64,000 nt of DNA from Kluyvera sichuanensis (GCF_014218705.1 NZ_JABBJF010000020.1:1-64000); one strand, 5' to 3'; positions 22,373-30,871 are shown, counted from the first letter of the stretch. The notes: generated from the sequence alone by a model not told the origin. Numbers and translations are program-made.

Positions 22373-22571
22373 GGTTTTTCCTTTTTATATGCAGGTGATC
22401 CGACCACTTGGCCGATAGCTTTAATCATATGTGCGATCTATGGTTTTTTCCCGCAAAGGTGGTGCCAGTTTGTGGAGGAACGCACACAATCTCACGAAAT
22501 CGAAGGCTTATACTGTGTTCGTCGTATAGCTGAAAAGAAAGTTCTGAATTATTGTAATAAAAAGGTAAATA

Positions 22572-22594
22572 AGGTCCTCTAAGATAGAGGACCT
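22572..22594 (+). promoter_or_regulatory. 9-bp hairpin in the ytfK leader
   Basis: AGGTCCTCT (22572-22580) and AGAGGACCT (22586-22594) form a perfect stem with loop AAGAT. It lies about 100 nt upstream of ytfK and downstream of a possible -10 element TATACT (22509-22514). No T-run follows, so it looks more like an RNA leader structure than a terminator. The rest of the 22373-22693 gap shows no open frame I would support. Confidence 0.5.
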
Positions 22595-22693
22595 CTGTTG
22601 TTATGGACTATAGTTAACAAGTACTTCACTTTGCGCCCCGGAGCGTTGAGCCAAATGTGGACAACAAGGGCGTAGTACTTGCAGGAGATTAGA

Positions 22694-22900
22694 ATGAAAA
22701 TTTTCCAACGCTACAACCCGTTTCAGGTAGCCAAATACGTTAAGACCCTGTTCCGTGGACGGTTGTACATCAAGGACGTTGGCGCTTTTGAATTTGATAA
22801 GGGCAAAATTCTTATCCCAAAAGTCAGAGACATTCAGCACCTTTCTGTGATGTCTGAAGTTAACCGCCACGTGTTACGCCTACAGACAGACATGGCGTAA
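22694..22900 (+). CDS. ytfK: Stringent-response modulator YtfK
   Basis: YtfK is a 68-residue protein that in E. coli promotes (p)ppGpp accumulation by acting on SpoT under phosphate or fatty acid starvation. The sequence begins [20 protein letters not shown] and contains [22 protein letters not shown], both nearly identical to E. coli. The ATG at 22694 follows AGGAG; an in-frame TTG 15 bp upstream is rejected. It has a long leader with a strong hairpin and ends at a terminator shared with the convergent ytfL. Confidence 0.95.
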   Translation: MKIFQRYNPFQVAKYVKTLFRGRLYIKDVGAFEFDKGKILIPKVRDIQHLSVMSEVNRHVLRLQTDMA

Positions 22901-22923
22901 TCAGAACACGATGCGGCAGAATT

Positions 22924-22947
22924 AAAAACGGCTCCCAATGGGAGCCG
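22924..22947. terminator. Terminator between ytfK and ytfL
   Basis: CGGCTCCC (22929-22936) and GGGAGCCG (22940-22947) enclose AAT. On the minus strand the stem is followed by TTTTTAATTC, a good intrinsic terminator for ytfL; on the plus strand it is followed by TTGATGTTT, a weaker one for ytfK. Confidence 0.88.
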
Positions 22948-22970
22948 TTGATGTTTCTGGCACTCGCGTT

Positions 22971-24314
22971 TTATGCGGTGCGCTGTTCGCTTTCAATGAT
23001 ATCGGCCTGTTTCGGCACCAGCACCGTCGGCTTGTTATCAATGCGCGTCACCAGCAGCTGGTCGATGCGGTAGTTATCAATATCCACTACCTCGAACTTG
23101 TAGCCGGAGAACTTCACCGCATCGGTGCGTTTCGGGATTTTGCGCAGCATAAACATCATGAAGCCGCCGATGGTTTCGTAGTTGTCCGACTGCGGGAAAT
23201 CGTCGATATCCAGCACGCGCATCACGTCATCAATTGGCGTACCGCCATCAATCAGCCAGGAGTTTTCGTCACGGGCGACGATCTGCTCTTCAAGCCCCTG
23301 GCCGACCAGGTCGCCCATCAGCGTGGTCATCACGTCGTTAAGGGTGATGATCCCCACGACCAGCGCGTATTCGTTCATGATAACCGCGAAGTCTTCGCCG
23401 GCGGTTTTGAAGCTTTCCAGCGCTTCAGAGAGGGTGAGGGTGTCCGGCACGATCAGCGTATTGCGGATCTGCACGCCGCTGTTCAGCGCCATGCTCTGGT
23501 TAGCCAGCACGCGGTTCAGCAGGTCTTTAGAGTCGACGTAGCCAATGATGTGGTCAATGTCTTCGTTACACACCAGGAACTTGGAGTGCGGGTGTTCGGC
23601 GACTTTGTTTTTCAGACTCTGTTCGTCTTCGTGCAGATCGAACCAGATAACGTTTTCGCGCGGGGTCATCGACGACGGCACGGTACGAGATTCCAGCTCG
23701 AACACGTTTTCAATCAGCTCGTGCTCCTGCTTACGCAGTACGCCAGCCAGCGCACCGGCTTCCACCACCGCGTAGATATCGTCGGAAGTAATGTCATCTT
23801 TACGCACCATCGGCAGCTTGAAGATGCGGAAGATGATGTTGGCCATGCCGTTGAAGAACCACACCAGCGGCCGGAAGACCGCCAGGCAGAAGCGCATCGG
23901 GTTGATGATACGCAGAGCCACGGCTTCAGGCGCAATCATACCGATGCGTTTCGGGGTTAAATCCGCGAACAGGATAAACATCCCGGTCACCAGCGAGAAG
24001 GAGAGAATAAAGCTCAACTGCTCGGAGAGTTCCGCTGACATATATTGGGAGAACAAGGAGTTGAACGCGGGGGAGAAAGCTGCGTCGCCGACGATACCGC
24101 CGAGAATGGCAACGGCGTTAAGGCCGATTTGCACCACGGTAAAGAACATACCGGGGTTTTCCTGCATTTTTATAACACGTAGGGCGTTGGTATTGCCTTC
24201 ATCAGAAAGCAGTTTCAGTTTGATCTTGCGTGATGCCGCAAGTGAGATCTCAGAGATTGAGAAGAACGCACTTACAGCGATCAGACAGAGTATGATTAAT
24301 ATACTGTTTAACAT
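22971..24314 (-). CDS. ytfL: CNNM/CorC-family inner-membrane protein YtfL (PaeA)
   Basis: This 447-residue protein has an N-terminal DUF21/CNNM membrane domain (about 1-200), a pair of CBS domains (about 215-340, ENVIWFDLHEDEQSL and NTLIVPDTLTLSEAL) and a C-terminal CorC/HlyC transporter-associated domain (about 355-435, SWLIDGGTPIDDVMRVLDIDDFP). The enterobacterial orthologue has been described as a polyamine (cadaverine/putrescine) exporter, PaeA. Its leader holds a terminator-like hairpin. In E. coli msrA follows next; here a 7.5-kb accessory locus separates them. Confidence 0.93.
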   Translation of the reverse strand: MLNSILIILCLIAVSAFFSISEISLAASRKIKLKLLSDEGNTNALRVIKMQENPGMFFTVVQIGLNAVAILGGIVGDAAFSPAFNSLFSQYMSAELSEQLSFILSFSLVTGMFILFADLTPKRIGMIAPEAVALRIINPMRFCLAVFRPLVWFFNGMANIIFRIFKLPMVRKDDITSDDIYAVVEAGALAGVLRKQEHELIENVFELESRTVPSSMTPRENVIWFDLHEDEQSLKNKVAEHPHSKFLVCNEDIDHIIGYVDSKDLLNRVLANQSMALNSGVQIRNTLIVPDTLTLSEALESFKTAGEDFAVIMNEYALVVGIITLNDVMTTLMGDLVGQGLEEQIVARDENSWLIDGGTPIDDVMRVLDIDDFPQSDNYETIGGFMMFMLRKIPKRTDAVKFSGYKFEVVDIDNYRIDQLLVTRIDNKPTVLVPKQADIIESEQRTA

Positions 24315-24388
24315 ATCTTATCCAGCCCGTCGGGCCAGATCCTCGGAAGGGGAAGTTTATAAATCCGTGTGGAATACACATTGAAAAC

Positions 24389-24409
24389 CGCCCCGTAGGT
24401 GATGGGGCG
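24389..24409 (-). promoter_or_regulatory. Terminator-like hairpin in the ytfL leader
   Basis: On the minus strand CGCCCC and GGGGCG pair around a 9-nt loop and are followed by GTTTTC, about 75 nt before the ytfL start. A possible -10 element TATACT lies at 24425-24430 (minus strand), so the stem would form near the 5' end of the transcript. It could be an attenuator or a stabilising 5' hairpin. Confidence 0.45.
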
Positions 24410-24495
24410 ACAATTTCAGCGGTTAGTATAGCGTAAAGCACTGTAAAGCCGCCAGAGGTCACATTTTATGTGATTGAGGTTGGGGGACTTGAACG

Positions 24496-24576
24496 GTAGG
24501 CCGGATAAGGCTTTGACGCCACCATCCGGCGATATACGCGGGTTTTGCCGGATGGCGCTTTGCTTATCCGGCCTAC
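24496..24576. repeat. BIME/REP element downstream of the accessory locus
   Basis: GTAGGCCGGATAAG (24496-24509) and CTTATCCGGCCTAC (24563-24576) are perfect 14-bp outer arms, with internal GACGCC...ATCCGGC and GCCGGATGGCG arms. This is the classical E. coli-type REP sequence, distinct from the GCCCGGCC type elsewhere in the window. It lies 14 bp past the symporter stop codon. Confidence 0.9.
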
Positions 24577-24589
24577 GGTGTGACTGAGA

Positions 24590-26134
24590 TTATCCGCTGG
24601 TCGCGAGCGATTTACCTTTCTCGTGCCCTTGCTGCTTTGCGTCCCACACCTCGTTATAGCCATACCCCGTCAGCGCCATAATCACCTCGCGCGTCTCCTG
24701 GTCGCAGTCCTCCGCATTCCCCCCTAACTTCCGTCGCGCCACCTCTTTGATCAGCAGGCTGTGCGTCTTTTGCGTCAGCTTAAAGCGGTAAGTCATGTAG
24801 AAGCTGATGGCCAGCATCCCGGCGGTGGCGAACACCATCAGGCCGATGATGGCGTGCAGGGCGCTGGCAGGCTGTGCGCCGCCGCCTTTCACGAAGCCGC
24901 TCTCTTCCAGCACGATGCCAATCAGCATAATCGCCAGCGCCACGGTGCTTTTACGCGTTAGTACCATCACGCCTGCGAAGATCCCTTCACGGCGCTGGCG
25001 GGTGACAATTTCATCGACGTCAGGAATAAAGCTATAGATGTTCCAGGGAATGTAATATAGCCCGGCCTTCGCCAGCCCCAGCAGCACAAACACGGCGGAA
25101 AACAGCAGCGTCGGTACCTGCAAATTACCGATATAAACGATAAACAGAAACGCCAGCACCACCATGATGCTGCCGTACGAGAGCCTCAGCGCTGCCGAAG
25201 GCGTGAGGTTAAATTTATTCATCAGCATCATAAAGCCGAAGGTGCCGGGAATCGAAACAAAAGCGGCAATGCTTAATAGCCCGGAAACCATTTCGGTATC
25301 GTGATGCAAGGCGTAAACCACGTAATAGGTGAATACCGAACCAAAAATATCCATCGCGGTAAATGAGCAGATGTAAATGATAATATGCTGGCGAAATATT
25401 CTGATTTTGAATGAGGAAATAAGATCGATAACCAGATACTTTAAATGGTTTAAAAGACCACTGCTGCGGTGATTATCCGGCTGAAATTCATACTCTTCGC
25501 GAACATCTTTCGCTTCCCAGGTACAAGCCCAGGTGGTAAATACGGCGATGCAATAAATGGTCGCAAAAACAATCCCGGTTAACGTGTAGGTTAATGAATT
25601 ATCTTTTCCGGTGTACTGCATAATAATACCCGGTACGGATACCGCCAGGAAACCGCCAAGGGCAGAGCACATCATGCGCACGCCAGAGAGACGCGTACGC
25701 TCGCTGAAGCGGTTGGTCATTTCGGCGGACAGGGTTTCCCACGGCACCAGAACCATCGCGGAAAGCAGTTCAATAGAGAGGTAGGTACCCAGGTAGTACC
25801 AGTAGTTCATGTCGGTAATCCACACCAGCGCGTAGAGAAACATCAGCGGGGAGCTTATCAACAGGAAGAAGCGGCGACGGCCAAATCTGCGGCCAAGCCA
25901 GGTATTACCAAAGTTATCCGTGATATAGCCCATTACCGGACTTAAAATCGCATCAATAATACGAGCAATGGCAAATATTGACCCGGCTTCTAAAACGCTC
26001 AGGCCACAATAGGTGGTGTAAAAGAATAAAAGCCAGGTTCCTATAACGGCAAATGCGCCGCCGCCAAATAAATCTGTTACGCCGTAGCCGATAGCGGTGC
26101 CATAGCCAACGCGGCGTTCGGTTGGTTTAACCAT
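24590..26134 (-). CDS. GPH-family (glycoside-pentoside-hexuronide) cation symporter
   Basis: This is a 514-residue membrane transporter with about 12 helices and the GPH/MelB-like start GYGTAIGYGVTDLFGGGAFAVIGTWLLFFYTTYCGLS. The loop motif between helices 2 and 3 is present as RIIDAILSPVMGYITDNFGNTWLGRRFGRRRFFLL. GPH symporters take up glycosides or related sugars with Na+ or H+. It is the last gene of a five-gene unit with four Gfo/Idh/MocA dehydrogenases, so it most likely imports their substrate. Substrate identity is not visible. The locus is absent from E. coli K-12 between ytfL and msrA. Confidence 0.9.
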   Translation of the reverse strand: MVKPTERRVGYGTAIGYGVTDLFGGGAFAVIGTWLLFFYTTYCGLSVLEAGSIFAIARIIDAILSPVMGYITDNFGNTWLGRRFGRRRFFLLISSPLMFLYALVWITDMNYWYYLGTYLSIELLSAMVLVPWETLSAEMTNRFSERTRLSGVRMMCSALGGFLAVSVPGIIMQYTGKDNSLTYTLTGIVFATIYCIAVFTTWACTWEAKDVREEYEFQPDNHRSSGLLNHLKYLVIDLISSFKIRIFRQHIIIYICSFTAMDIFGSVFTYYVVYALHHDTEMVSGLLSIAAFVSIPGTFGFMMLMNKFNLTPSAALRLSYGSIMVVLAFLFIVYIGNLQVPTLLFSAVFVLLGLAKAGLYYIPWNIYSFIPDVDEIVTRQRREGIFAGVMVLTRKSTVALAIMLIGIVLEESGFVKGGGAQPASALHAIIGLMVFATAGMLAISFYMTYRFKLTQKTHSLLIKEVARRKLGGNAEDCDQETREVIMALTGYGYNEVWDAKQQGHEKGKSLATSG

Positions 26135-26166
26135 AATATTATTATTCCTGTACTGGTAGGGTGTCA

Positions 26167-26186
26167 GTGCAGAGTTACCCCTGCAC
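26167..26186. other. Intercistronic hairpin in the accessory operon
   Basis: GTGCAG (26167-26172) and CTGCAC (26181-26186) are perfect 6-bp arms with an 8-nt loop in the 91-bp gap between dehydrogenase A and the symporter. No T-run follows on the minus strand, so it may be an RNA processing or stability element separating transporter and enzyme expression. Confidence 0.4.
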
Positions 26187-26225
26187 CTTATATTATTGAC
26201 AGCAGGAAAAATCGGATGACGATCG

Positions 26226-27245
26226 CTAGTTTATATTCACCCATTTCCTCAATAGTGACGAGTGGTAAATAGCATTAACCATCTGTAATGATTTGGCCGC
26301 CTCAGCAATATCGCAGAAGTCTGCAGAGGCGGGATCGTTTAATGCCTGATAAAAGTGGAGAATGGCCAGTCGGTGGCCGATTCCCCAGTAGCTTTTGCCG
26401 ATGCCATCGGGCGCGGCATCGCTGGCAAGCTGCGTACGTTTGTCGTCGCTGAACTGCCACAACACGTTGTCCGTCAGGCGCAGCATTCCCCGTTCAAACT
26501 CCAGTTCCAGCAGCAGCGGCGAGTCGCTGATATGACTGTTGCTGGCGTAAAACAGCCCGCGTGCGCCGCTGTGAAAGCGCAGGGTGACCATCGCGCTATC
26601 TTCCGTTTCAATCTCGTCGGCAAGCCAGGCACTGTCGACGACCCCCTTCAGGCTCTTGATCCCCTCGCCAAACCATTGCATCAAATCCAGTGTGTGAATC
26701 GCCTGATTAATCAACAAGCTGCCGCCTTCGGTGGCAAAGCTACCGCGCCACGGGCTGGCGGCATAGTACTCCCCGGAGCGCGACCAGGTGAGCACCGCTT
26801 TGATGGCACGCAGGCTGCCCAACGTACCGTCGGTGATACAGCGCTGAATGGCTAAGCTGGTGGGGTTCAGGCGGTTCTGGTAGCAGACGCCCACGCGACG
26901 CTGGTGGCGCGTCGCTGCCGCCTGAATCTCGTTGACCTCCTGCGGGTTCATCACTACCGGTTTTTCGCAGAAAACCTGTTTCCCTGCCGCCAGCGCGGCA
27001 AGGATCATCGGTTTATGCAGGTAGTGCGGCGTGCAGATATGCACCACGTCAATGGCGTCATCCAGCAGCATCTCGCGATAGTCCTGATAAAAATGACAGC
27101 CATAATCGGCCGCAAGCTCGCTTCCTTTGGCGCTATCAATATCAACAATCGCGCGCAGGACAACGCCCGGCACATGGCGCAGCGCGTCTACGTGGCAGGT
27201 ATGGATGGCGCCGCAGCCGATAATGGCCGCATGACGTGTTTTCAT
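26226..27245 (-). CDS. Gfo/Idh/MocA-family dehydrogenase A
   Basis: This is a 339-residue NAD(P)-dependent sugar/inositol-type dehydrogenase. It has an N-terminal Rossmann domain (AAIIGCGAIHTCHVDAL, residues 6-22) with the cofactor-side CEKP motif at 93-96 (catalytic-type Lys95), then the GFO_IDH_MocA C-terminal sheet domain with the histidine motif NQAIHTLDLMQWF. It is 12 bp after dehydrogenase B and 91 bp before the symporter. The family oxidises or reduces a sugar hydroxyl, often C3 of glycosides or inositols. The four paralogues here are clearly divergent, so each probably handles a different step or substrate. Confidence 0.88.
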   Translation of the reverse strand: MKTRHAAIIGCGAIHTCHVDALRHVPGVVLRAIVDIDSAKGSELAADYGCHFYQDYREMLLDDAIDVVHICTPHYLHKPMILAALAAGKQVFCEKPVVMNPQEVNEIQAAATRHQRRVGVCYQNRLNPTSLAIQRCITDGTLGSLRAIKAVLTWSRSGEYYAASPWRGSFATEGGSLLINQAIHTLDLMQWFGEGIKSLKGVVDSAWLADEIETEDSAMVTLRFHSGARGLFYASNSHISDSPLLLELEFERGMLRLTDNVLWQFSDDKRTQLASDAAPDGIGKSYWGIGHRLAILHFYQALNDPASADFCDIAEAAKSLQMVNAIYHSSLLRKWVNIN

Positions 27246-27257
27246 TTCGGCCTCCTG

Positions 27258-28325
27258 TTATTCCACCGCGTTCGCCAGCATTTGCGCCTTCACGCAAAGC
27301 TCGGCCGCTTTAAAGGTGTGCGCCTGGGTCATGGCGTTTTCGGTGCGGTTCAGGCAGTCCCGAATCAGCTCGCCGAAATAAGGGAAACCTACTTTGCCCG
27401 CCACCGGATAGCGGAACTCGCCCTCTTTGTTGACCAGATAAACCACGTCCTGCTCGCCGTGAGTGATATCGACGTACTTACGGATTTCGATATAACCCTC
27501 GGTGCCGAGCAGCGTTAAGCGGCCATCGCCCCAACTGGTGAGGCCATCCGGCGTGAACCAGTCGCAGCGGAAGTAGCCGGTGGCGCCGTTGTCGCCCGCC
27601 AGCATGGCATCGCCGAAATCTTCAAATTGCGGATACTGCGGATGGTTCACGTTGCGAACCTGGCTTGCCACGATGCGCGCATCGCTGTTGCCGGTATAAA
27701 ACAGGAACTGCTCAATCTGGTGACTACCGATGTCACACAGAATGCCGCCGAAGAATTCTTTTTCGTAGAACCAGTCCGGGCGACCGGTGCCTTCACGGTG
27801 TGGGCCGACGCCCAGCGTCTGCATCACGCGGCCAATCGCGCCCTCGGCAACCAACTGCCCGGCAAAGACCGCGCTTTCCACGTGCAGGCGCTCGCTGTAG
27901 TACACCGCGTATTTACGCCCGGTTTCTGCCACTTTGCGCTTCGCGGCTTCAAGCTGCGCCAGCGTGGTCAGCGGGGCTTTATCGGTGAAGTAGTCTTTCC
28001 CAGCGTCCATCACCTTCAGCCCCAGCGCACAGCGCTCGGACGGAATCGCCGCTCCGGCAACGAGCTGGACGTTGCTGTCGTTTAAAATCGTTTCCAGCGT
28101 CGGCGCAACCTGCGCCTGCGGGTACTGCTGCACAAACTTATCAACCTTTGCCGGGTCCGGATCATAAACCCATTTCAGCGTCGCACCGGCTTCAATCAGA
28201 CCGTTACACATCCCGTAGATATGGCCGTGGTCTAACGCCGCCGCCGCAATAATAAACTCGCCCTCGCCAACAACCGGCTGTGGTTTGCCCACCGGGGCGT
28301 AGTTCATACCGTCTTTGATGCTCAT
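27258..28325 (-). CDS. Atypical Gfo/Idh/MocA-family protein B
   Basis: This 355-residue member keeps the family layout but is unusual. The glycine-rich Rossmann turn is replaced by FIIAAAALDHGHIYGM (residues 24-39), and the usual EKP triplet by TDKAPL, leaving Lys116 in place. It has a roughly 20-residue N-terminal extension (MSIKDGMNYAPVGKPQPVVG). A histidine motif DIGSHQIEQFLFYTG is retained in the second half. Loss of the Gly motif may mean altered cofactor binding, a tightly bound cofactor or a non-redox role. It starts 2 bp after gene C, so the two are translationally coupled. Confidence 0.85.
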   Translation of the reverse strand: MSIKDGMNYAPVGKPQPVVGEGEFIIAAAALDHGHIYGMCNGLIEAGATLKWVYDPDPAKVDKFVQQYPQAQVAPTLETILNDSNVQLVAGAAIPSERCALGLKVMDAGKDYFTDKAPLTTLAQLEAAKRKVAETGRKYAVYYSERLHVESAVFAGQLVAEGAIGRVMQTLGVGPHREGTGRPDWFYEKEFFGGILCDIGSHQIEQFLFYTGNSDARIVASQVRNVNHPQYPQFEDFGDAMLAGDNGATGYFRCDWFTPDGLTSWGDGRLTLLGTEGYIEIRKYVDITHGEQDVVYLVNKEGEFRYPVAGKVGFPYFGELIRDCLNRTENAMTQAHTFKAAELCVKAQMLANAVE

Positions 28326-28327
28326 GT

Positions 28328-29506
28328 TTATGCTCCTTTGTCCAGATCTTTACCCAACGGGATCGCGCCCACTTCGCTGAAGTTTTCGACCGATGCCGCC
28401 TTCTCGTAGAAGTGTGGGGCGAGGGAAACCAGGCCGCCGGTTTTATACCAGGGCTCATCCGGGCTGACGGGCAGCGTCACGACGCGCCCGGTAATGGAAG
28501 ATTGATAGATGGCGGTAATCAGCTTGAGCGAGCGTTTACCCTGTACGCCGTCAATCAGCGGTTCACCATGCTGTTCCACCGCGTTCAGCAGGTCGTTAAT
28601 CTGCCCGGTGTGCAGCGTGTATGTGAGCTTTGGCGTATTGCGAAAGAGTGAGTCCAGCCGCGCTTCCAGCTCGTCGTTATGCTGCTCCTGCGGGAAGCCG
28701 TTATCGGCGGAGACGCTGGCCCACACGTCCCACGGGGCGGAGATACGCGCTTTGTCGCCCTGAATCACGATTTTCTGGTCTTCACCGTGATGTACCACCG
28801 AGGCGGTCAACTGTGTCAGCGCGCCGCTGCTGTAGCGGAAGATGGCGGCGGAAAGGTCTTCCACTTCAGCGTTATCGTGGGCAACGTTGGTCATCATCGC
28901 CACCACTTCCGTTGGGAAGCCCAGCATCCACTGAATGGCGTCGATATGGTGCACCGCATGGTTCAGGGTGCAGCCGCCGCCCTCTTTTTCCCAGGTACCG
29001 CGCCACCACAGGTCGTAGTAGCAGTGACCGCGCCACCAGAACGAGTCCACCTGCGCGTGGCAGATTTTCCCCAGCTCGCCGGAGTCCACCACCTGCTTTA
29101 AGCGCCAGAAGGCGTCGGTGAAGCGGTTCTGGGCGATGATCGAGAGGATTTTGCCGCTGGCGCGCTGGGCGGCGATCATCGCGTCGCACTCTTCCAGCGA
29201 CGCCGCCATTGGCTTCTCGCACAGTACGTGTTTACCGGCGTTTAGGGCATCGATGCTGATTTCCGCATGCACGTACGGCGGGGTGCAGACATCGACAATA
29301 TCGACCTCAAGGCCAGACTCCAGCAGCGCCTGATGGCTGCTGAACACCGTAGCGTCCGTCAGCTCGTAGCGCGCTTTCTTCTCCTGCGCTTTTTCCGGGT
29401 AGATATCGACCAGCGCGACTATCTGACAGCGGTCGGCAAATTCCTGATATCCCTGAATATGGTTGTGGGAGATGTTCCCGGTTCCCACTATCGCAATGCG
29501 TAACAT
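28328..29506 (-). CDS. Gfo/Idh/MocA-family dehydrogenase C
   Basis: This 392-residue member has a canonical Rossmann start IAIVGTGNISHNH (residues 4-16), an intact CEKP motif with Lys98, and the histidine motif NHAVHHIDAIQWML. The substrate-side segment FWWRGHCYYDLWWRGTWEKEGGG is rich in aromatic residues, a common mark of carbohydrate binding. I chose the ATG at 29506, preceded by CAGGAGAG, because it puts the Rossmann strand at the N-terminus; a longer frame to 29674 would overlap gene D and is not supported. Confidence 0.88.
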   Translation of the reverse strand: MLRIAIVGTGNISHNHIQGYQEFADRCQIVALVDIYPEKAQEKKARYELTDATVFSSHQALLESGLEVDIVDVCTPPYVHAEISIDALNAGKHVLCEKPMAASLEECDAMIAAQRASGKILSIIAQNRFTDAFWRLKQVVDSGELGKICHAQVDSFWWRGHCYYDLWWRGTWEKEGGGCTLNHAVHHIDAIQWMLGFPTEVVAMMTNVAHDNAEVEDLSAAIFRYSSGALTQLTASVVHHGEDQKIVIQGDKARISAPWDVWASVSADNGFPQEQHNDELEARLDSLFRNTPKLTYTLHTGQINDLLNAVEQHGEPLIDGVQGKRSLKLITAIYQSSITGRVVTLPVSPDEPWYKTGGLVSLAPHFYEKAASVENFSEVGAIPLGKDLDKGA

Positions 29507-29525
29507 GTGTCTCTCCTGAGGCGGA

Positions 29526-30680
29526 TTACCAGGTGCCGGAGGCATCCAGCGTTTTACTTTCGACCTGTTTTTCAACGGAGGTGGCAATGCGCTCATCCAG
29601 CAGCTTTTTGAACAGCGCCTCGTCAAACGGCAGATTGACCCAGTCGTCGGTCCAGGTGGAAAGGTGCATAGCATTAGAGAGCGTCAGGCCGCGGATGCCG
29701 TCGGTGCCGGGGGCAATCAGCGGTTTACCGTGCAGTACGGCATCGCAGAAGTTGGCGGTGACTACGTGGTGCTCGCTGCTCTCAGGCGGAGTCGGGATAA
29801 TGACCTCCCAGCACTCCGGCTCGCCAAAGCCGTTCTGCCAGCGGGCGTTGAATTCCGGTTCGGACTCGCGTAGACGCCAGAAGCGCAGGCGACCTTCTTC
29901 CACCACCACTTTGCCGCGATCGCCGGTGATTTCCAGACGGTTGGTGCCCGGCGCTTCTGCGGTGGTGGTAATAAAGACCCCGGTTGCGCCGTTGGCGTAC
30001 TCGGCATAGGCGGTGACGTCGTTTTCCACTTCAATATCGCGGTGTTTGCCGAACTGGCAGAACGCGCGCATGCGCACCGGCATACCGACCAGCCACTGCC
30101 AGAGGTCGAGCTGATGCGGGTCTTGATTCAGCAGCACGCCGCCGCCTTCGCCCTTCCAGGTGGCGCGCCAGCCGCCGGAGTTGTAGTAACTCTGGGAGCG
30201 ATACCAGTTGGTAATTATCCAGTTGGAGCGGCGCAGTTCGCCCAGTTCGCCGCTGTCGATCAGATCTTTCACTTTCTGATACAGCGGGTTAGGGCGCTGG
30301 TTGAACATCATGCCGAACACCACGTTGCAGCCGCGGGCGTATTCGTTCATTTCGCGCACCTGGGCGGTGTAGACTCCGGCCGGTTTCTCGCAAAGGGTAT
30401 GGATACCGTGGCGCATGGCCATCATCGACAGGCCAGGATGGTCGTAGTGCGGGGTGGAGACGATAACCGCGTCGATCAGCCCGCTTTTCAGCATGGTTTC
30501 GGCATCGTCGAATAGCGTAATGCCGTCGCCAACAAGCTGGCGAATAGCCGGATGCTTGCTGAGATCGTTATCGCACACTGCCGTCAGGCAGGCCTCTTTC
30601 ACCGTACCTGCCATCAGGTAACGGGCGTGAAGGGTACCAATGTTACCCACGCCGATAATGCCAAAACGCACCTTATCCAT
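29526..30680 (-). CDS. Gfo/Idh/MocA-family dehydrogenase D
   Basis: This is the first gene of the accessory operon, encoding 384 residues. Canonical features are RFGIIGVGNIGTLHARYL (residues 5-22), CEKPAG with Lys99, and the motif NQDPHQLDLWQWLVG, in which the second conserved block carries DPHQLD in place of the more common H-x-x-D. The segment NWYRSQSYYNSGGWRATWKGEGGG resembles that of gene C, so C and D are the closest pair. The ATG at 30680 follows AAGGTG. The operon promoter and a LacI-type operator should lie in the 190 bp between this gene and the divergent regulator. Confidence 0.88.
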   Translation of the reverse strand: MDKVRFGIIGVGNIGTLHARYLMAGTVKEACLTAVCDNDLSKHPAIRQLVGDGITLFDDAETMLKSGLIDAVIVSTPHYDHPGLSMMAMRHGIHTLCEKPAGVYTAQVREMNEYARGCNVVFGMMFNQRPNPLYQKVKDLIDSGELGELRRSNWIITNWYRSQSYYNSGGWRATWKGEGGGVLLNQDPHQLDLWQWLVGMPVRMRAFCQFGKHRDIEVENDVTAYAEYANGATGVFITTTAEAPGTNRLEITGDRGKVVVEEGRLRFWRLRESEPEFNARWQNGFGEPECWEVIIPTPPESSEHHVVTANFCDAVLHGKPLIAPGTDGIRGLTLSNAMHLSTWTDDWVNLPFDEALFKKLLDERIATSVEKQVESKTLDASGTW

Positions 30681-30830
30681 GTTGCACCTTAACCGTGATA
30701 GGAATGACTGAAGTCTGAAAATAGGGAAGGCGGGGAAAGCGGACAAACGGAATTTGTGAGAATGCTCGCAGGCCGGGCAGGAATCTGCGCGGGAAACTGA
30801 AAATGGGTTTTAAAATCAGCAAACTGCATC

Positions 30831-30844
30831 TGCAAAAATTTGCA
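30831..30844. promoter_or_regulatory. Candidate LacI-family operator between the regulator and dehydrogenase D
   Basis: TGCAAA-AA-TTTGCA is a 14-bp palindrome with perfect 6-bp arms, the size and spacing of LacI-family operators (TGnAAnCGnTTnCA) but with AA instead of CG at the centre. It lies 28 bp before the regulator start codon and 150 bp from gene D, a typical autoregulatory place. Confidence 0.55.
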
Positions 30845-30871
30845 AAATATGATTGCGAGCGAGGTCACACA

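Noticed and set aside
22938-23960. Open frame of about 340 codons antisense to ytfL
   Set aside because: No ribosome site, atypical composition, and full overlap with a conserved gene.
24590-30680. Levoglucosan pathway for the four-dehydrogenase locus
   Set aside because: That route also needs lyase/hydratase proteins of the sugar-isomerase type, and none is encoded here; only dehydrogenase-type proteins are.
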